From Paractinoplanes ferrugineus (lineage in GTDB: Bacteria > Actinomycetota > Actinomycetes > Mycobacteriales > Micromonosporaceae): a stretch of 64,000 bases of DNA. Below, one piece after another: positions 34,586-42,389 of the stretch (position 1 is its first letter; the number at the start of each line of letters is the position of its first letter). The translations under genes were made by a program, and so were the position numbers. The notes beneath the pieces are model-generated. The model ran no database searches, was not told the DNA's origin, and was given only the letters and a program-made list of their open reading frames with translations. The stretch is from the NCBI RefSeq assembly GCF_016862195.1, contig NZ_BOMM01000041.1, positions 1 through 64,000 of the forward strand. Reading direction: 5' to 3'.

Positions 34586-34611
34586 GGTGCACGACCCTTG
34601 ATTTGGTAAAT

Positions 34612-34650
34612 GGAACCGCGCTCCGTATCGTTGAAGCGGAACGACGCTCC
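34612..34650. promoter_or_regulatory. Two GGAAC-N3-GCTCC operator-like repeats
   Basis: GGAACCGCGCTCC (34612-34624) and GGAACGACGCTCC (34638-34650) lie 26 bp apart in the 85-bp gap before the LLM gene. Each is a near-perfect dyad of the GGARC-N3-GYTCC type bound by many TetR repressors. No TetR gene is adjacent, so the regulator would act from elsewhere. Confidence 0.55.
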
Positions 34651-34670
34651 GATTACTCTCAGGGGGTCCG

Positions 34671-35552
34671 ATGACCAGGGTCAGCTTCGGCATCATGACG
34701 CCGCCGATGCAGGTCGGCTACGACGACATCGCGCGGGTCTGGCAGGAGGCCGACGAGGTGGCGGAGATCGAGCACGCGTGGCTGTTCGACCACCTGATGC
34801 CGATCGCCGGCGACCCGGACGGACCCGCCCTCGAGGGCTGGACCCTGCTGTCGGCGCTCGCCGCCCGGACGTCGCGACTCGACCTGGGTCTGCTCGTGAC
34901 GAGCAATCGGGTGCGGCCGCCGGCGCTGCTCGCCAAGATCGCCACCACTGTCGACGTCGTCTCGCACGGCCGCATGGTGTTCGGCCTGGGCGTCGGGTCA
35001 CGGCCGGGACACCCCCTGGCAAAGCGGGAGTACGACGCCCACGGCCTGCCCTTCGACGAGACACCGGTCGCCGTGGGCCGGTTCGCCGAGGCCTGCACAG
35101 TCATCAAACGGCTCTGGAGCGCCCCTGAACCGTTCGACTTCCACGGCGATTTCGTGCGGCTGACCGGCGCTTTCGGCAACCCGAAGCCGGTACGCAAGCC
35201 GCCGTTCCTGATCGCCGGTCGGTCGAACGCGGTGCTCCGCATCGCGGCCGAGCACGCCGACATCTGGAACATTCCGGGCGGCGAGAGCATGGCTGACATC
35301 CAGGCTCGCAGTGCCCGGCTGGATCGCTACTGCACCGAGATCGGCCGCGATCCCGCCGAGATCGTCCGCTCGTTCAACGTGCCGGTGTCCTACGAATCCC
35401 CCGCCACCACCCGCGACACGATCGCGGAGGCGGTCGGCGGCGGTTTCGGTCACATCGTGCTGAGCCTGCCCGCGCCCTACCCGCCCGGCGTAGCACGATG
35501 GGTCGCGCAGGAGCTGATCACGCCCATCCAGCCCGGAGGAGACCCCCGATGA
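34671..35552 (+). CDS. LLM-class F420/FMN-dependent oxidoreductase
   Basis: A 293-aa luciferase-like monooxygenase fold protein (SFGIMTPPMQ, EHAWLFDHLMP, LGLLVTSNRVRPPALLAKIA, GRMVFGLGVGSRPGHP, PFLIAGRSNAVLRIAAEHAD). The substrate is not identifiable. It shares an ATGA overlap with the cytidine deaminase gene, so the pair is one operon, perhaps linked to a pyrimidine or nucleoside metabolite. Two TetR-like dyads lie upstream. Confidence 0.92.
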   Translation: MTRVSFGIMTPPMQVGYDDIARVWQEADEVAEIEHAWLFDHLMPIAGDPDGPALEGWTLLSALAARTSRLDLGLLVTSNRVRPPALLAKIATTVDVVSHGRMVFGLGVGSRPGHPLAKREYDAHGLPFDETPVAVGRFAEACTVIKRLWSAPEPFDFHGDFVRLTGAFGNPKPVRKPPFLIAGRSNAVLRIAAEHADIWNIPGGESMADIQARSARLDRYCTEIGRDPAEIVRSFNVPVSYESPATTRDTIAEAVGGGFGHIVLSLPAPYPPGVARWVAQELITPIQPGGDPR

Positions 35553-35965
35553 CCACCATCACCGACCAGACCTGGCAGACCCTGCGCGACCGGGCCCGCG
35601 AGGCGATGGCCAAGGCGTACGCCCCGTACTCGAACTTCCCGGTCGGCGCCGCCGCCCTGGTCGACGACGGGCGGATCGTCAGCGGTGCGAACATCGAGAA
35701 CGCTTCCTACGGCCTGGGCCTGTGCGCGGAATGCTCGCTGCTCACCGACCTGGTCATGACCGGCGGCGGGACGCTGGTGGCCTTCGTGTGCGTCGACGGT
35801 GACGGGAACACGCTGATGCCGTGCGGTCGGTGCCGGCAGTTGCTCTTCGAGCACTCCGCCGAGGGCATGCTGCTGAACACCGTCAGCGGCGTCAAGACCA
35901 TCGACGAGGTGCTGCCCGACGCGTTCGGCCCGCGCACGCTGCGCGCCTATCAGGACACCCACTGA
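35549..35965 (+). CDS. cdd: Cytidine deaminase
   Basis: A 138-aa zinc hydrolase converting cytidine to uridine in pyrimidine salvage. Visible signatures: YSNFPVGAA, GANIENASYGLGLCAE with the zinc-binding Cys and proton-shuttle Glu, and MPCGRCRQ with the other two zinc-binding Cys. Length and three-Cys zinc site match the homotetrameric class. ATGA overlap with the LLM oxidoreductase gene; it converges on the next gene with 5 nt between stops. Confidence 0.95.
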   Translation: MTTITDQTWQTLRDRAREAMAKAYAPYSNFPVGAAALVDDGRIVSGANIENASYGLGLCAECSLLTDLVMTGGGTLVAFVCVDGDGNTLMPCGRCRQLLFEHSAEGMLLNTVSGVKTIDEVLPDAFGPRTLRAYQDTH

Positions 35966-35970
35966 TCACG

Positions 35971-36528
35971 TCAGCTCGGTGAGCGGTTTCCCGGGCCGTA
36001 CGTCGTGCCGGCCCGGTCGCGCTCCAGCCACCCGGTCTCGACCAGCATCCGGCGCACGCCCGCCACGTCGTCGGTGACCGCGGACAACCGGCCGTTGATC
36101 TCGGCCTCGGTGTGCGGGCCGTCGAGCGCGAGGAACCGCGCGAACAACTCGCCGACCTGGTGATAGCGCTCGCTCATGGTGGGCGGCAGGCTGCTCAGCC
36201 GGCCGTGCGCGAAGTTGCCGCGCAGCTGCGGGAAATCGGCCAGCAGGGGAGCGATCGGCTGGGCCCGGTCGACCGCCTGGGCCGCCTCGCGCAGCACCGA
36301 CGCGTCGGCCCGGTAGACGCCGTTGCCCGTGCCGGTGGCCAGCCCGGCACCGGCGAGCCGGGCCAGCAGGTTGCCGGCCTCCTGGATCGGGACGTCGAGC
36401 GTGTAGGCCAGCTCGGCGAGGGTGGCGCCCTCCTGGCCCCGGCGCACGAGCTCGGCGAAGGCCGCGAGCCGGGCGGGGACGGCGAGCTGCGACAGGAATT
36501 CGGCGGCGCGGGCGGCATCGGCGGACAT
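35971..36528 (-). CDS. DUF2087 protein with ArsR-like helix-turn-helix
   Basis: A 185-aa protein with an N-terminal winged-helix part (AVPARLAAFAELVRRGQEGATL, ELAYTLDVPIQEAGNLLARL) and a C-terminal DUF2087 segment (FARFLALDGPHTEAEINGRL, RMLVETGWLERDRAGTTYG). Probably a transcriptional regulator; targets unknown. Met at 36528 is the start where the HTH begins; the longer upstream frame has no family-like sequence. Confidence 0.8.
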   Translation of the reverse strand: MSADAARAAEFLSQLAVPARLAAFAELVRRGQEGATLAELAYTLDVPIQEAGNLLARLAGAGLATGTGNGVYRADASVLREAAQAVDRAQPIAPLLADFPQLRGNFAHGRLSSLPPTMSERYHQVGELFARFLALDGPHTEAEINGRLSAVTDDVAGVRRMLVETGWLERDRAGTTYGPGNRSPS

Positions 36529-36593
36529 CCGCCCACCGTAGGGGGCCCGGCACGCCGGGTGCATCTGATTTCGTGACGCACCCGGCGCGGGAC

Positions 36594-38804
36594 TTACGGT
36601 CGGAGATCGGCGATGAAGCCGGAAACCCAGGCCAGGGCCGAGTTCCAGTTGATCGCTTCCTCGTTGGTGGACCACGACTGGATGTCGTCGATGTAGCAGA
36701 ACTGGCCGACGCACCCGGTCAGCTTGCCCTGCGCGAACGGGTCCTGGATGGACGAGTTCGGGCCACCGGCGAGGGTCCCGGCCGGCGGGTTGGGCAGTGC
36801 CGGGTCGAGCTCGTGGGCATACCACCGGCTGTGCTGGTTCTGCGAGCTGACCTCGCCGTAACCGGTCACGTAGGACTGGTTGAGCGCGTTGCGCCCCAGC
36901 ACGTAGTCGAACCCGGTGAGCACGGCGTCGCGGAACGCCGGCCGGCCGGTGAGCCGGTAACCGGTGGCGAGCACCACGATGTTGTTCAGGATCGTGCTGT
37001 TCGACCCCCAGTCCCACGAGTTGTTGGTGGGCGCGTAGGGCACGCCGTACGCCTGGGCCTTGGCGATGGCCAGGTACTTCTCCGCCCCCTTGACCACCGA
37101 CGCCTTGACCGCCGGCAGACCGGGCAGCCGGTTCGGCACCGTGGCCAGGTCGAGGCGGCCGGCCGCGGCCGTGGAGGCCCAGTCGAACGCACCCGGACCG
37201 AACACGTCAGCCGTGTGCTCCGGCGAAGCGAGCACGTCCTGCTGGTAGGAGCGCTCCCCGGTGGTCAGGTAGAGCTCGGCCGCCGCCCAGTAGAACTCGT
37301 CGCTGACCTTGGTGTCGTTGTAGGCACCGCCACCCACCCCGTCCGACTCGGGCGCGAGCAGGGCCGGGTTGGCCTTGGCCGCGGTGTAGGCGGTCTTGGC
37401 GGCCGCGAGGGCGCGCTTGGCGAAGGCCGGGTCGTAGGGCTGGTAGATCCGGGCGGCCTGCGCGGCCACGGCGGCGAGGTTGAGCGTCGCCGCGGTCGAG
37501 ACCGGGTGCAGCTCGCGCGGCTGCGGGTCCTGGTCGGGCAGCAGCGGCAGGCCGGTCCACGCCTGGTCGTGGATCTTGTGGTGGACCATCCCGGCCAGCG
37601 GCTTACCGGCCGGCACCTGCATGCGGAGCAGGAAGTCGAGCTCCCAGCGGGCCTCGTCCAGGATGTCCGGGACGCGGTTGCCGCTCTCCGGGATCTTCAA
37701 CGACACCGTACGGACGGCGTGCGACCGTTCGTACTCGCTGAGGATCTCCCACGTCGTGATGCCGCCGTTCACCACGTACTTGCCGTGGTCGCCGGCGTCG
37801 TACCAGCCGCCGCGTACGTCGAGGGTGTAGTCGCAGACGCCGGCCTGGCAGGGCACCTTGCCGTCACCCTGGTTGGGCGCCACGTCCACGTGTCCGGCCG
37901 CGCGGCCGTAACCCGGGCGCAGGGCGTCGTCGATCGCGATGCCGCTGCGCTGGGTGTAGTAGAACTTCAGCGCGTCGGCCCGCAACTTGTCGTAGGCCGC
38001 CGTCCCGATGTCGAAGGGCCGGCTGGTCTGGCCGTCCGCCACCACCGTGTAGCCGGTGCCCGGCCGGCGGTACCGGCCGAAGTCGATGGTCTGGACGTTC
38101 TGCCCGGACGACACGTCGACACCGCGCGGGGTCGAGGTGCCGCGAGCGACCGCCCGCCCGGCGGAGTCGAGCAGCTTCCAGGGCAGCGGTGTGGTGACGG
38201 TGGTGACGACGGTCGCCGTCTTCGGCCCGGCGGGCAGGTAGGCGACCTGGTTGACCCGCACGCGCGGGCCGGTGTCCGGCACGTACACCTCGGGCGGCAC
38301 GCCGCCGACGAGCGAGACGTTGTCGAGGCAGAAGTGCCACGGATCGGCGCTGCCACCGAGCTGGAAACCCACCTGGCCCTGGGCCGTGTCGGCCGAGGCG
38401 GTGAACGTGGAGGAGTAGTGCGTCAGGCCGCCGAGGACCGGCGACTGCTCGAAATAGGTGTCGTAGGGCGAGACGGCCAGACCGACGATTGCTCGCACGA
38501 CGTGGCCGGCGTCGCCGGACGCGTCGAAGCTGAATCGGTAGCTCTGGCCGGCGACCAGGGGCACATCGTTCTGCCCGATCGCCACATCCCAGCGGTTGGT
38601 CGTGCCGCCGGGTACGTCCACGCAGGCCTGCCCGCCGGTGAGCGTCATAGGCATGCCGGAGGTGGACCAGAAAGGATCGGTGGTGCCGTCGAATCCGCCG
38701 TTGCGGACCTGTTCGACCTCGTCGGCGAGGGCCGGGGCGGCCGCACCGCCGACGAGAAGAACGGTCAGGACAGCGACCGTTCGGGAGCGCTCCCATAGAG
38801 ACAT
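36594..38804 (-). CDS. Secreted GH9 endoglucanase with CBM4/9 and CelD-type Ig domain
   Basis: A 736-aa cellulase. Signal peptide 1-27 (ALA-DE), a CBM4/9-like carbohydrate-binding domain (30-165: NGGFDGTTDPFW, YRFSFDASGD), a CelD_N Ig domain (180-262: RVNQVAYLPAGPKTA) and a GH9 (alpha/alpha)6 barrel to the end. Catalytic features are present: WYDAGDHGKY (Asp336/Asp339), HSRWYAHE and the general acid in TNEEAINWN near Glu715. The ATG at 38804 is nearly at the predicted transcript start. A CebR-type palindrome covers codons 4-8, tying expression to cellobiose. It should cut internal beta-1,4-glucan bonds. Confidence 0.94.
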   Translation of the reverse strand: MSLWERSRTVAVLTVLLVGGAAAPALADEVEQVRNGGFDGTTDPFWSTSGMPMTLTGGQACVDVPGGTTNRWDVAIGQNDVPLVAGQSYRFSFDASGDAGHVVRAIVGLAVSPYDTYFEQSPVLGGLTHYSSTFTASADTAQGQVGFQLGGSADPWHFCLDNVSLVGGVPPEVYVPDTGPRVRVNQVAYLPAGPKTATVVTTVTTPLPWKLLDSAGRAVARGTSTPRGVDVSSGQNVQTIDFGRYRRPGTGYTVVADGQTSRPFDIGTAAYDKLRADALKFYYTQRSGIAIDDALRPGYGRAAGHVDVAPNQGDGKVPCQAGVCDYTLDVRGGWYDAGDHGKYVVNGGITTWEILSEYERSHAVRTVSLKIPESGNRVPDILDEARWELDFLLRMQVPAGKPLAGMVHHKIHDQAWTGLPLLPDQDPQPRELHPVSTAATLNLAAVAAQAARIYQPYDPAFAKRALAAAKTAYTAAKANPALLAPESDGVGGGAYNDTKVSDEFYWAAAELYLTTGERSYQQDVLASPEHTADVFGPGAFDWASTAAAGRLDLATVPNRLPGLPAVKASVVKGAEKYLAIAKAQAYGVPYAPTNNSWDWGSNSTILNNIVVLATGYRLTGRPAFRDAVLTGFDYVLGRNALNQSYVTGYGEVSSQNQHSRWYAHELDPALPNPPAGTLAGGPNSSIQDPFAQGKLTGCVGQFCYIDDIQSWSTNEEAINWNSALAWVSGFIADLRP
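38782..38795. promoter_or_regulatory. CebR-type cellulose-utilisation box inside the GH9 coding start
   Basis: CGGGAGCGCTCCCA (TGGGAGCGCTCCCG on the coding strand) matches 13 of 14 positions of the CebR palindrome TGGGAGCGCTCCCA known to control cellulase genes in Streptomyces. It encodes residues Trp-Glu-Arg-Ser-Arg of the signal peptide. A CebR homologue is not in the window. Confidence 0.85.
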
Positions 38805-38811
38805 GTAAAGG

Positions 38812-38840
38812 ATTGAATCGAGGTGTTGACCTGCTGTCAA
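38812..38840 (-). promoter_or_regulatory. Promoter of the GH9 gene (near-leaderless)
   Basis: On the minus strand TTGACA (38835-38840), 17-bp spacer and TTCAAT (38812-38817) place the start of transcription at about 38805, next to the ATG. No ribosome binding site is present upstream of this ATG, which agrees with a leaderless message. Confidence 0.65.
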
Positions 38841-38910
38841 CGACCTGGAAACAGCGCGCTGCCGGCCGGAGCCCCCCGGCATGAGGGTTCCGACCGGCGG
38901 CGCCGCTGAA

Positions 38911-39579
38911 TCAGTTGGTGAAGACGGCGGGTGAGCCGGCGACCGAGGTGTCGACGACCGGGGCGTACTTCGCGGTGAAGAAGCCGGCACCAGGGCAGGT
39001 GGCCGGGCCGGTCACCTTGGCGAACGCCTGGTTCACGAAGTTGATCGACTGGTCGGCGTTCGCCACGGTGCCGGTGATCGCGTTGCCGCCGGCCTGGAAC
39101 ACGCAGGTGACCGTGCCCAGCAGGGTGCCGAGCACCAGCGTGGTGCGGATCGGCGCGGCGTCGGTTCCGCTGACCGTGACCACGCCGTCGCTGCTGATCG
39201 TGGTGGCGAACGGCAGGTTGTTCACCTTGACGCTGGTGACCCTGGTGACGCCCAGGATGTTGGCCGTGCACGAGGCGAACGTGTGCGCCGTGGTCGACTG
39301 GGTGGCCACGCCGGGCGCGGCCGGGTTGTCGACGACCGTGGTGCTGAACGCCGACTCGGCGCACTTGACGCCGGTGCTGCCCCCGGACGCGGTGGCGAAG
39401 TCGGCGGTGGTGCCGGCCGCGACGGCGGCGTTGAGCACGTCACCGGTCGCGACGTCGGCACCGGCGGCACTGCCACTGGTGAGCACGGCGACCGGGTCGT
39501 CGGCGAGAGCCGGGCCGGCCGTCAGGGCCATTGCCAGCATCGAGACCGCGGCGACGGTGAGGCTGCGGGACGCACGCAT
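38911..39579 (-). CDS. Secreted protein of unknown function
   Basis: A 222-aa exported protein: signal peptide MRASRSLTVAAVSMLAMALT ending AGPALADD, then a beta-rich, Ser/Thr/Val-rich domain with three Cys (VKCAES, FASCTAN, VTCVFQ) and a fourth in ATCPGAG, allowing two disulfides. No enzymatic motif. AAGGAGA sits 8 nt before the ATG. It is transcribed divergently from the DUF6230-DUF6114 pair from back-to-back promoters, which suggests a shared cell-surface role. I do not recognise a named family. Confidence 0.75.
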   Translation of the reverse strand: MRASRSLTVAAVSMLAMALTAGPALADDPVAVLTSGSAAGADVATGDVLNAAVAAGTTADFATASGGSTGVKCAESAFSTTVVDNPAAPGVATQSTTAHTFASCTANILGVTRVTSVKVNNLPFATTISSDGVVTVSGTDAAPIRTTLVLGTLLGTVTCVFQAGGNAITGTVANADQSINFVNQAFAKVTGPATCPGAGFFTAKYAPVVDTSVAGSPAVFTN

Positions 39580-39727
39580 GGGCGTTCTCCTTGCGATTGG
39601 GCAACTGCGGGACGGAGCACCCGGAACGGCCACCCGCGGGGGAATGCGGCAACCGGTCCGGATATTCGGGCGCCAAGGGTCGGCAATGGAAAATAGTGCG
39701 AACAAAAGCGACACTTGACGCTGTCGA

Positions 39728-39756
39728 TGTATAGCCGTCCGAATCGGACTCGTCAA
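39728..39756 (-). promoter_or_regulatory. Promoter with spacer palindrome for the secreted-protein gene
   Basis: Minus-strand TTGACG (39751-39756), 17-bp spacer, TATACA (39728-39733). The spacer contains the perfect dyad GTCCGA-A-TCGGAC (39737-39749), a likely operator. It predicts a leader of about 140 nt. Confidence 0.7.
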
Positions 39757-39761
39757 GCCAC

Positions 39762-39790
39762 TTGACCACTTGCATACCGAGCGGTAACTT
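39762..39790 (+). promoter_or_regulatory. Divergent promoter for the DUF6230-DUF6114 operon
   Basis: Plus-strand TTGACC (39762-39767), 17-bp spacer, TAACTT (39785-39790). Its -35 box is only 5 bp from the -35 box of the opposite promoter, so one regulator could control both. Confidence 0.6.
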
Positions 39791-39827
39791 CGTGCGCTAC
39801 ATAGACTTCGACCATTGTCAAATGCCG

Positions 39828-39844
39828 TTGTCGATGACCGACAA
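39828..39844. repeat. Inverted repeat in the DUF6230 leader
   Basis: TTGTCG-ATGAC-CGACAA, a perfect 6-bp dyad, lies 48-64 nt before the DUF6230 start; a second small dyad AATCG-AATTCC-CGATT follows at once. Either a regulator site or an mRNA hairpin. Confidence 0.5.
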
Positions 39845-39891
39845 ATCGAATTCCCGATTTTGTTCACGAGCCACAACCAGGGAGTAATCCA

Positions 39892-40524
39892 ATGACGAAA
39901 CCGGACGACGTTGCCGCCGGCGGAGTCCGCTGGCGGAAGTTCGCCGGCATGCTCGCCTTCACCGGGGTGGCCGCCGGCGGTCTCATCGCGCTGACCGCCA
40001 CCGGCGTTCTCGCCGCCAACTTCTCGATCTCCGGCATGCCGTTCGTGGTCGTCGCGGACGAGCTCAACGGTCAGGGGTTCGAGCAGTTCGCGACGCTGGA
40101 CACGACCCGCGAGGACAACCCCAACCTGGCCGACGAGGGTGGGCAGAAGGTGCTCATCGTCTCCGCCATCAACACGGCGACGCTCACCAACCTGTGCCAG
40201 AGCGTGTCGCTCGGCGGGGCCTACCTGAAGATCACCGCCGGTGACGCCGGCACCCCGGTCTCGGCCAAGGCACTCGTCGTGGACTCCGACCAGATCAACG
40301 GTAACGCCGACTTCACCAACATCGAGGTCGGGGGCGACGCCGGATTGTTCGACAAGGTGAAGAACCCGAACACCGGCCAGCAGGTGACCGGCCCGGATTA
40401 CGTATTCGGCCAGCAGGCCGACGCGGTCCAGATCAAGAATTTGCGGCAGAACAACTACGCGACCACGGCCGCCAAGTTCACCCTGCCGCACCTGCGTATG
40501 TCGTTCAGCGCGGACGGCTGCTGA
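39892..40524 (+). CDS. DUF6230 family membrane-anchored/exported protein
   Basis: A 210-aa protein with WRKFAGMLAFTGVAAGGLIA as N-terminal signal or anchor, then a beta-rich domain (FSISGMPFVVVADELNGQGF, ALVVDSDQINGNADFTNIEVG, AANKFTLP-like AAKFTLPHLRM). This is the DUF6230 family, found in actinomycetes together with DUF6114; function unknown. GGGAG lies 8 nt before the ATG. The DUF6114 gene begins 5 nt after its stop. Confidence 0.85.
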   Translation: MTKPDDVAAGGVRWRKFAGMLAFTGVAAGGLIALTATGVLAANFSISGMPFVVVADELNGQGFEQFATLDTTREDNPNLADEGGQKVLIVSAINTATLTNLCQSVSLGGAYLKITAGDAGTPVSAKALVVDSDQINGNADFTNIEVGGDAGLFDKVKNPNTGQQVTGPDYVFGQQADAVQIKNLRQNNYATTAAKFTLPHLRMSFSADGC

Positions 40525-40529
40525 ACACA

Positions 40530-41069
40530 ATGCGTCAACGCTCTGCCTTTTGGCATTGGCGGCACGCCCGCCCCTTCTGGGGCGGGCTGTTCGTCTTTCT
40601 GTCCGGTGCCGAGATCTTCCTGACGGTCTGGGCGCCGCTGCCGGTCATCGTGCACGTCGGCATGCAGGGCTTCATCGGCTACCTGCTGCCGATCCTGATC
40701 GCCGTGCTCGGCGTGCTGCTGCTGCTCAACCCGGCGCAGCACCTCTTCTACTCGCTGGTCGCGGCCGTGCTCACGCTCGCCTCGTGGCTGACGTCCAACC
40801 TGGGCGGCTTCATCGTCGGCCTGGTGCTGGGCGTGGTCGGCAGCGCCCTGGCATTCGCCTGGTCGCCCGACAAATACCGGGCCGAATACCCGGCCGAGCC
40901 CGAGCCCGAGCCGGAGGCGGAGCCGCCGGCCGAGAACACCGCCGGGCCAGGGCTCGACGACCTGATGGCGGGCGATCAGGCGGACGCGAGTCCCGGCGTC
41001 CAGCCCGACACGTCGCAGAGCCGGCCGCGCCACAGCCGGCCGTCACCCGGGGTGCTGTCCGGCGAGTAG
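40530..41069 (+). CDS. DUF6114 family integral membrane protein
   Basis: A 179-aa protein with four hydrophobic helices in the first 110 residues (FWGGLFVFLSGAEIFLT, GFIGYLLPILIAVLGVLLLL, LFYSLVAAVLTLASWL, GFIVGLVLGVVGSALAFAW) followed by a Glu/Pro-rich cytoplasmic tail. It matches the DUF6114 family that accompanies DUF6230. The last about 30 codons overlap the end of the convergent GvpU-like gene by 94 bp. Confidence 0.85.
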   Translation: MRQRSAFWHWRHARPFWGGLFVFLSGAEIFLTVWAPLPVIVHVGMQGFIGYLLPILIAVLGVLLLLNPAQHLFYSLVAAVLTLASWLTSNLGGFIVGLVLGVVGSALAFAWSPDKYRAEYPAEPEPEPEAEPPAENTAGPGLDDLMAGDQADASPGVQPDTSQSRPRHSRPSPGVLSGE

Positions 41070-41446
41070 ATGCGCGTATTGCGCAGGTGGATGTACTTCG
41101 TCGGGGCCAGCAACGCGCTCATCTGGCGGTGGGTCACCTCACCGCCGGTGTCGCGCGCCCGGATCGCGTCGTGGGCGAGGTCCGACTGCTCCTTCATGTG
41201 CTCGGCCATGCCGGTGTAGAAGGCGTCGGAATAGTCGTTCATCTCGCTGACCTCGGCGAACCACTGCCACTGCGGGATCAGGTCACCGCTGACCAGCAGG
41301 CCGTGCACCGTCAACATCAACGGCACCCCGGGATCCACCGGCTTGATCAACCGGTCCATCTGAGCCACGTACGTGCCCAGGACGCTGTCCGGTTCGCTCC
41401 AGTCGGACCGGCTCGCCAGTGAATCGAGCAACGGATCGGACACCAC
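40976..41446 (-). CDS. GvpU-like accessory protein, conserved hypothetical
   Basis: A 156-aa soluble protein with LMLTVHGLLVSGDLIPQWQW, MAEHMKEQSD, YIHLRNTRIYSP and WRGRLCDVSGWTPG, blocks that resemble proteins annotated as gas vesicle accessory GvpU. No other gas vesicle gene is in the window, so the name is by resemblance only. Its 3' end overlaps the DUF6114 gene on the other strand by 94 bp, an unusually long convergent overlap. Confidence 0.6.
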   Translation of the reverse strand: MVSDPLLDSLASRSDWSEPDSVLGTYVAQMDRLIKPVDPGVPLMLTVHGLLVSGDLIPQWQWFAEVSEMNDYSDAFYTGMAEHMKEQSDLAHDAIRARDTGGEVTHRQMSALLAPTKYIHLRNTRIYSPDSTPGDGRLWRGRLCDVSGWTPGLASA

Positions 41447-41524
41447 ACACCCCCGCGCGTCAGGCTCCCCGTGCCGACTTTAGGACAGTCGCACGGGGCG
41501 CCGGACGCAAACCGGATAACCGCC

Positions 41525-41875
41525 TCAGCGGTGCAGGTGATGTTTCCAGTCGGCGGGCACCGCGCCGGCCGGGCCGGGGGCGGGCTGGTCGGCCGGGTGG
41601 CTGTGGGCGGGTGCCAGCTGCGGACCGCTGCCGGCCTGTTCGGTCGAGAAGTCCCAGAACCAGTCCTCGCCCGGCTCGAAGGACTGGATGACCGGATGAC
41701 CGGTGGCCTTCCAGTGGGCGGTGGCGTGCTGCGCCGGTGAGCTGTCGCAGCAGCCGACGTGGCCGCACTGCGCGCAGCGGCGCAGGTGGAACCACCAGCC
41801 ACCGCCGTCGAGGCACTCCACGCAGCCGGTGCCGGACGGGGGGACGTCGGGCTGGATCGGGTCTTCGCTCGTCAC
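41525..41875 (-). CDS. UBP-type zinc finger protein
   Basis: A 116-aa protein whose first 85 residues are a ZnF-UBP domain: CVECLDGGGWWFHLRRCAQC, GHVGCCDSS, QHATAHWKATGHPV and EDWFWDF, with conserved Cys and His zinc ligands. The tail is Pro/Ala/His-rich. Such domains bind ubiquitin C-termini in eukaryotes; the actinobacterial role is unknown. Confidence 0.88.
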   Translation of the reverse strand: MTSEDPIQPDVPPSGTGCVECLDGGGWWFHLRRCAQCGHVGCCDSSPAQHATAHWKATGHPVIQSFEPGEDWFWDFSTEQAGSGPQLAPAHSHPADQPAPGPAGAVPADWKHHLHR

Positions 41876-41884
41876 AGGCGAAAC

Positions 41885-42346
41885 CTACATTGGCTCGGTG
41901 ACATCGGCGAACGTACCCCGCAAAGCGGTGACCGCGTCGTCCGCCGCGACCTGGAGTCCGACGCCGCGCACCCCGGCGCCGAGGTTGATCGTGCGGCCCC
42001 GGGTGAGCGCGTCGGCGATCACCGGCCACGCCGTCGCCGAGCCGAACGGGGTGATCGTGCCGCGCTCGTAACCGGTGGCCTGCTTCGCGGTGGCCGCGTC
42101 GGGCATCGAGAGCCGGTTGACGCCGAGCAGCGCGCGCAGCTTGGGCCAGGAGATCTGCCGATCACCCGGGACCAGCACGAAAACGTAGTCGTCGGCGGCC
42201 CGCCGCACCACGATGGTCTTGACGAGGTCGCGGATCTCGACACCCTGCGCGGCGGCGGCCTCGGCGACACTCGACACCGGTCCGTGCGCGAGAACCCGGT
42301 GGGCGACCCCGAGTTCGGCAGCGGCCTGTTCGGCTGGCGACGGCAT
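41885..42346 (-). CDS. YbaK/EbsC-type aminoacyl-tRNA deacylase
   Basis: A 153-aa YbaK/ProX-like trans-editing domain (HGPVSSVAEAAAAQGVEIRD, LVKTIVVRRAADDYVFVLVP, ATGYERGTITPFG). The catalytic Lys in LVKTIV and the GxxxPFG loop of deacylases are present. It probably removes mischarged amino acids from tRNA. ATG 42367 is a possible longer start. It follows the UBP zinc finger gene direction with a 9-nt gap. Confidence 0.85.
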   Translation of the reverse strand: MPSPAEQAAAELGVAHRVLAHGPVSSVAEAAAAQGVEIRDLVKTIVVRRAADDYVFVLVPGDRQISWPKLRALLGVNRLSMPDAATAKQATGYERGTITPFGSATAWPVIADALTRGRTINLGAGVRGVGLQVAADDAVTALRGTFADVTEPM

Positions 42347-42389
42347 GTGATCAACAATAACCGTCATACCGGCGGAGTACGTTTCACGT

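Noticed and set aside
37246..37259. TAGGAGCGCTCCCC as a second CebR box in the GH9 gene
   Set aside because: Two mismatches, deep inside the coding sequence and explained by codons for Gly-Glu-Arg-Ser-Tyr; kept only as a note.
40976..41446. Gas vesicle gene cluster
   Set aside because: Only one GvpU-like protein is present; no GvpA, GvpF/L, GvpN or GvpK sequence is seen.
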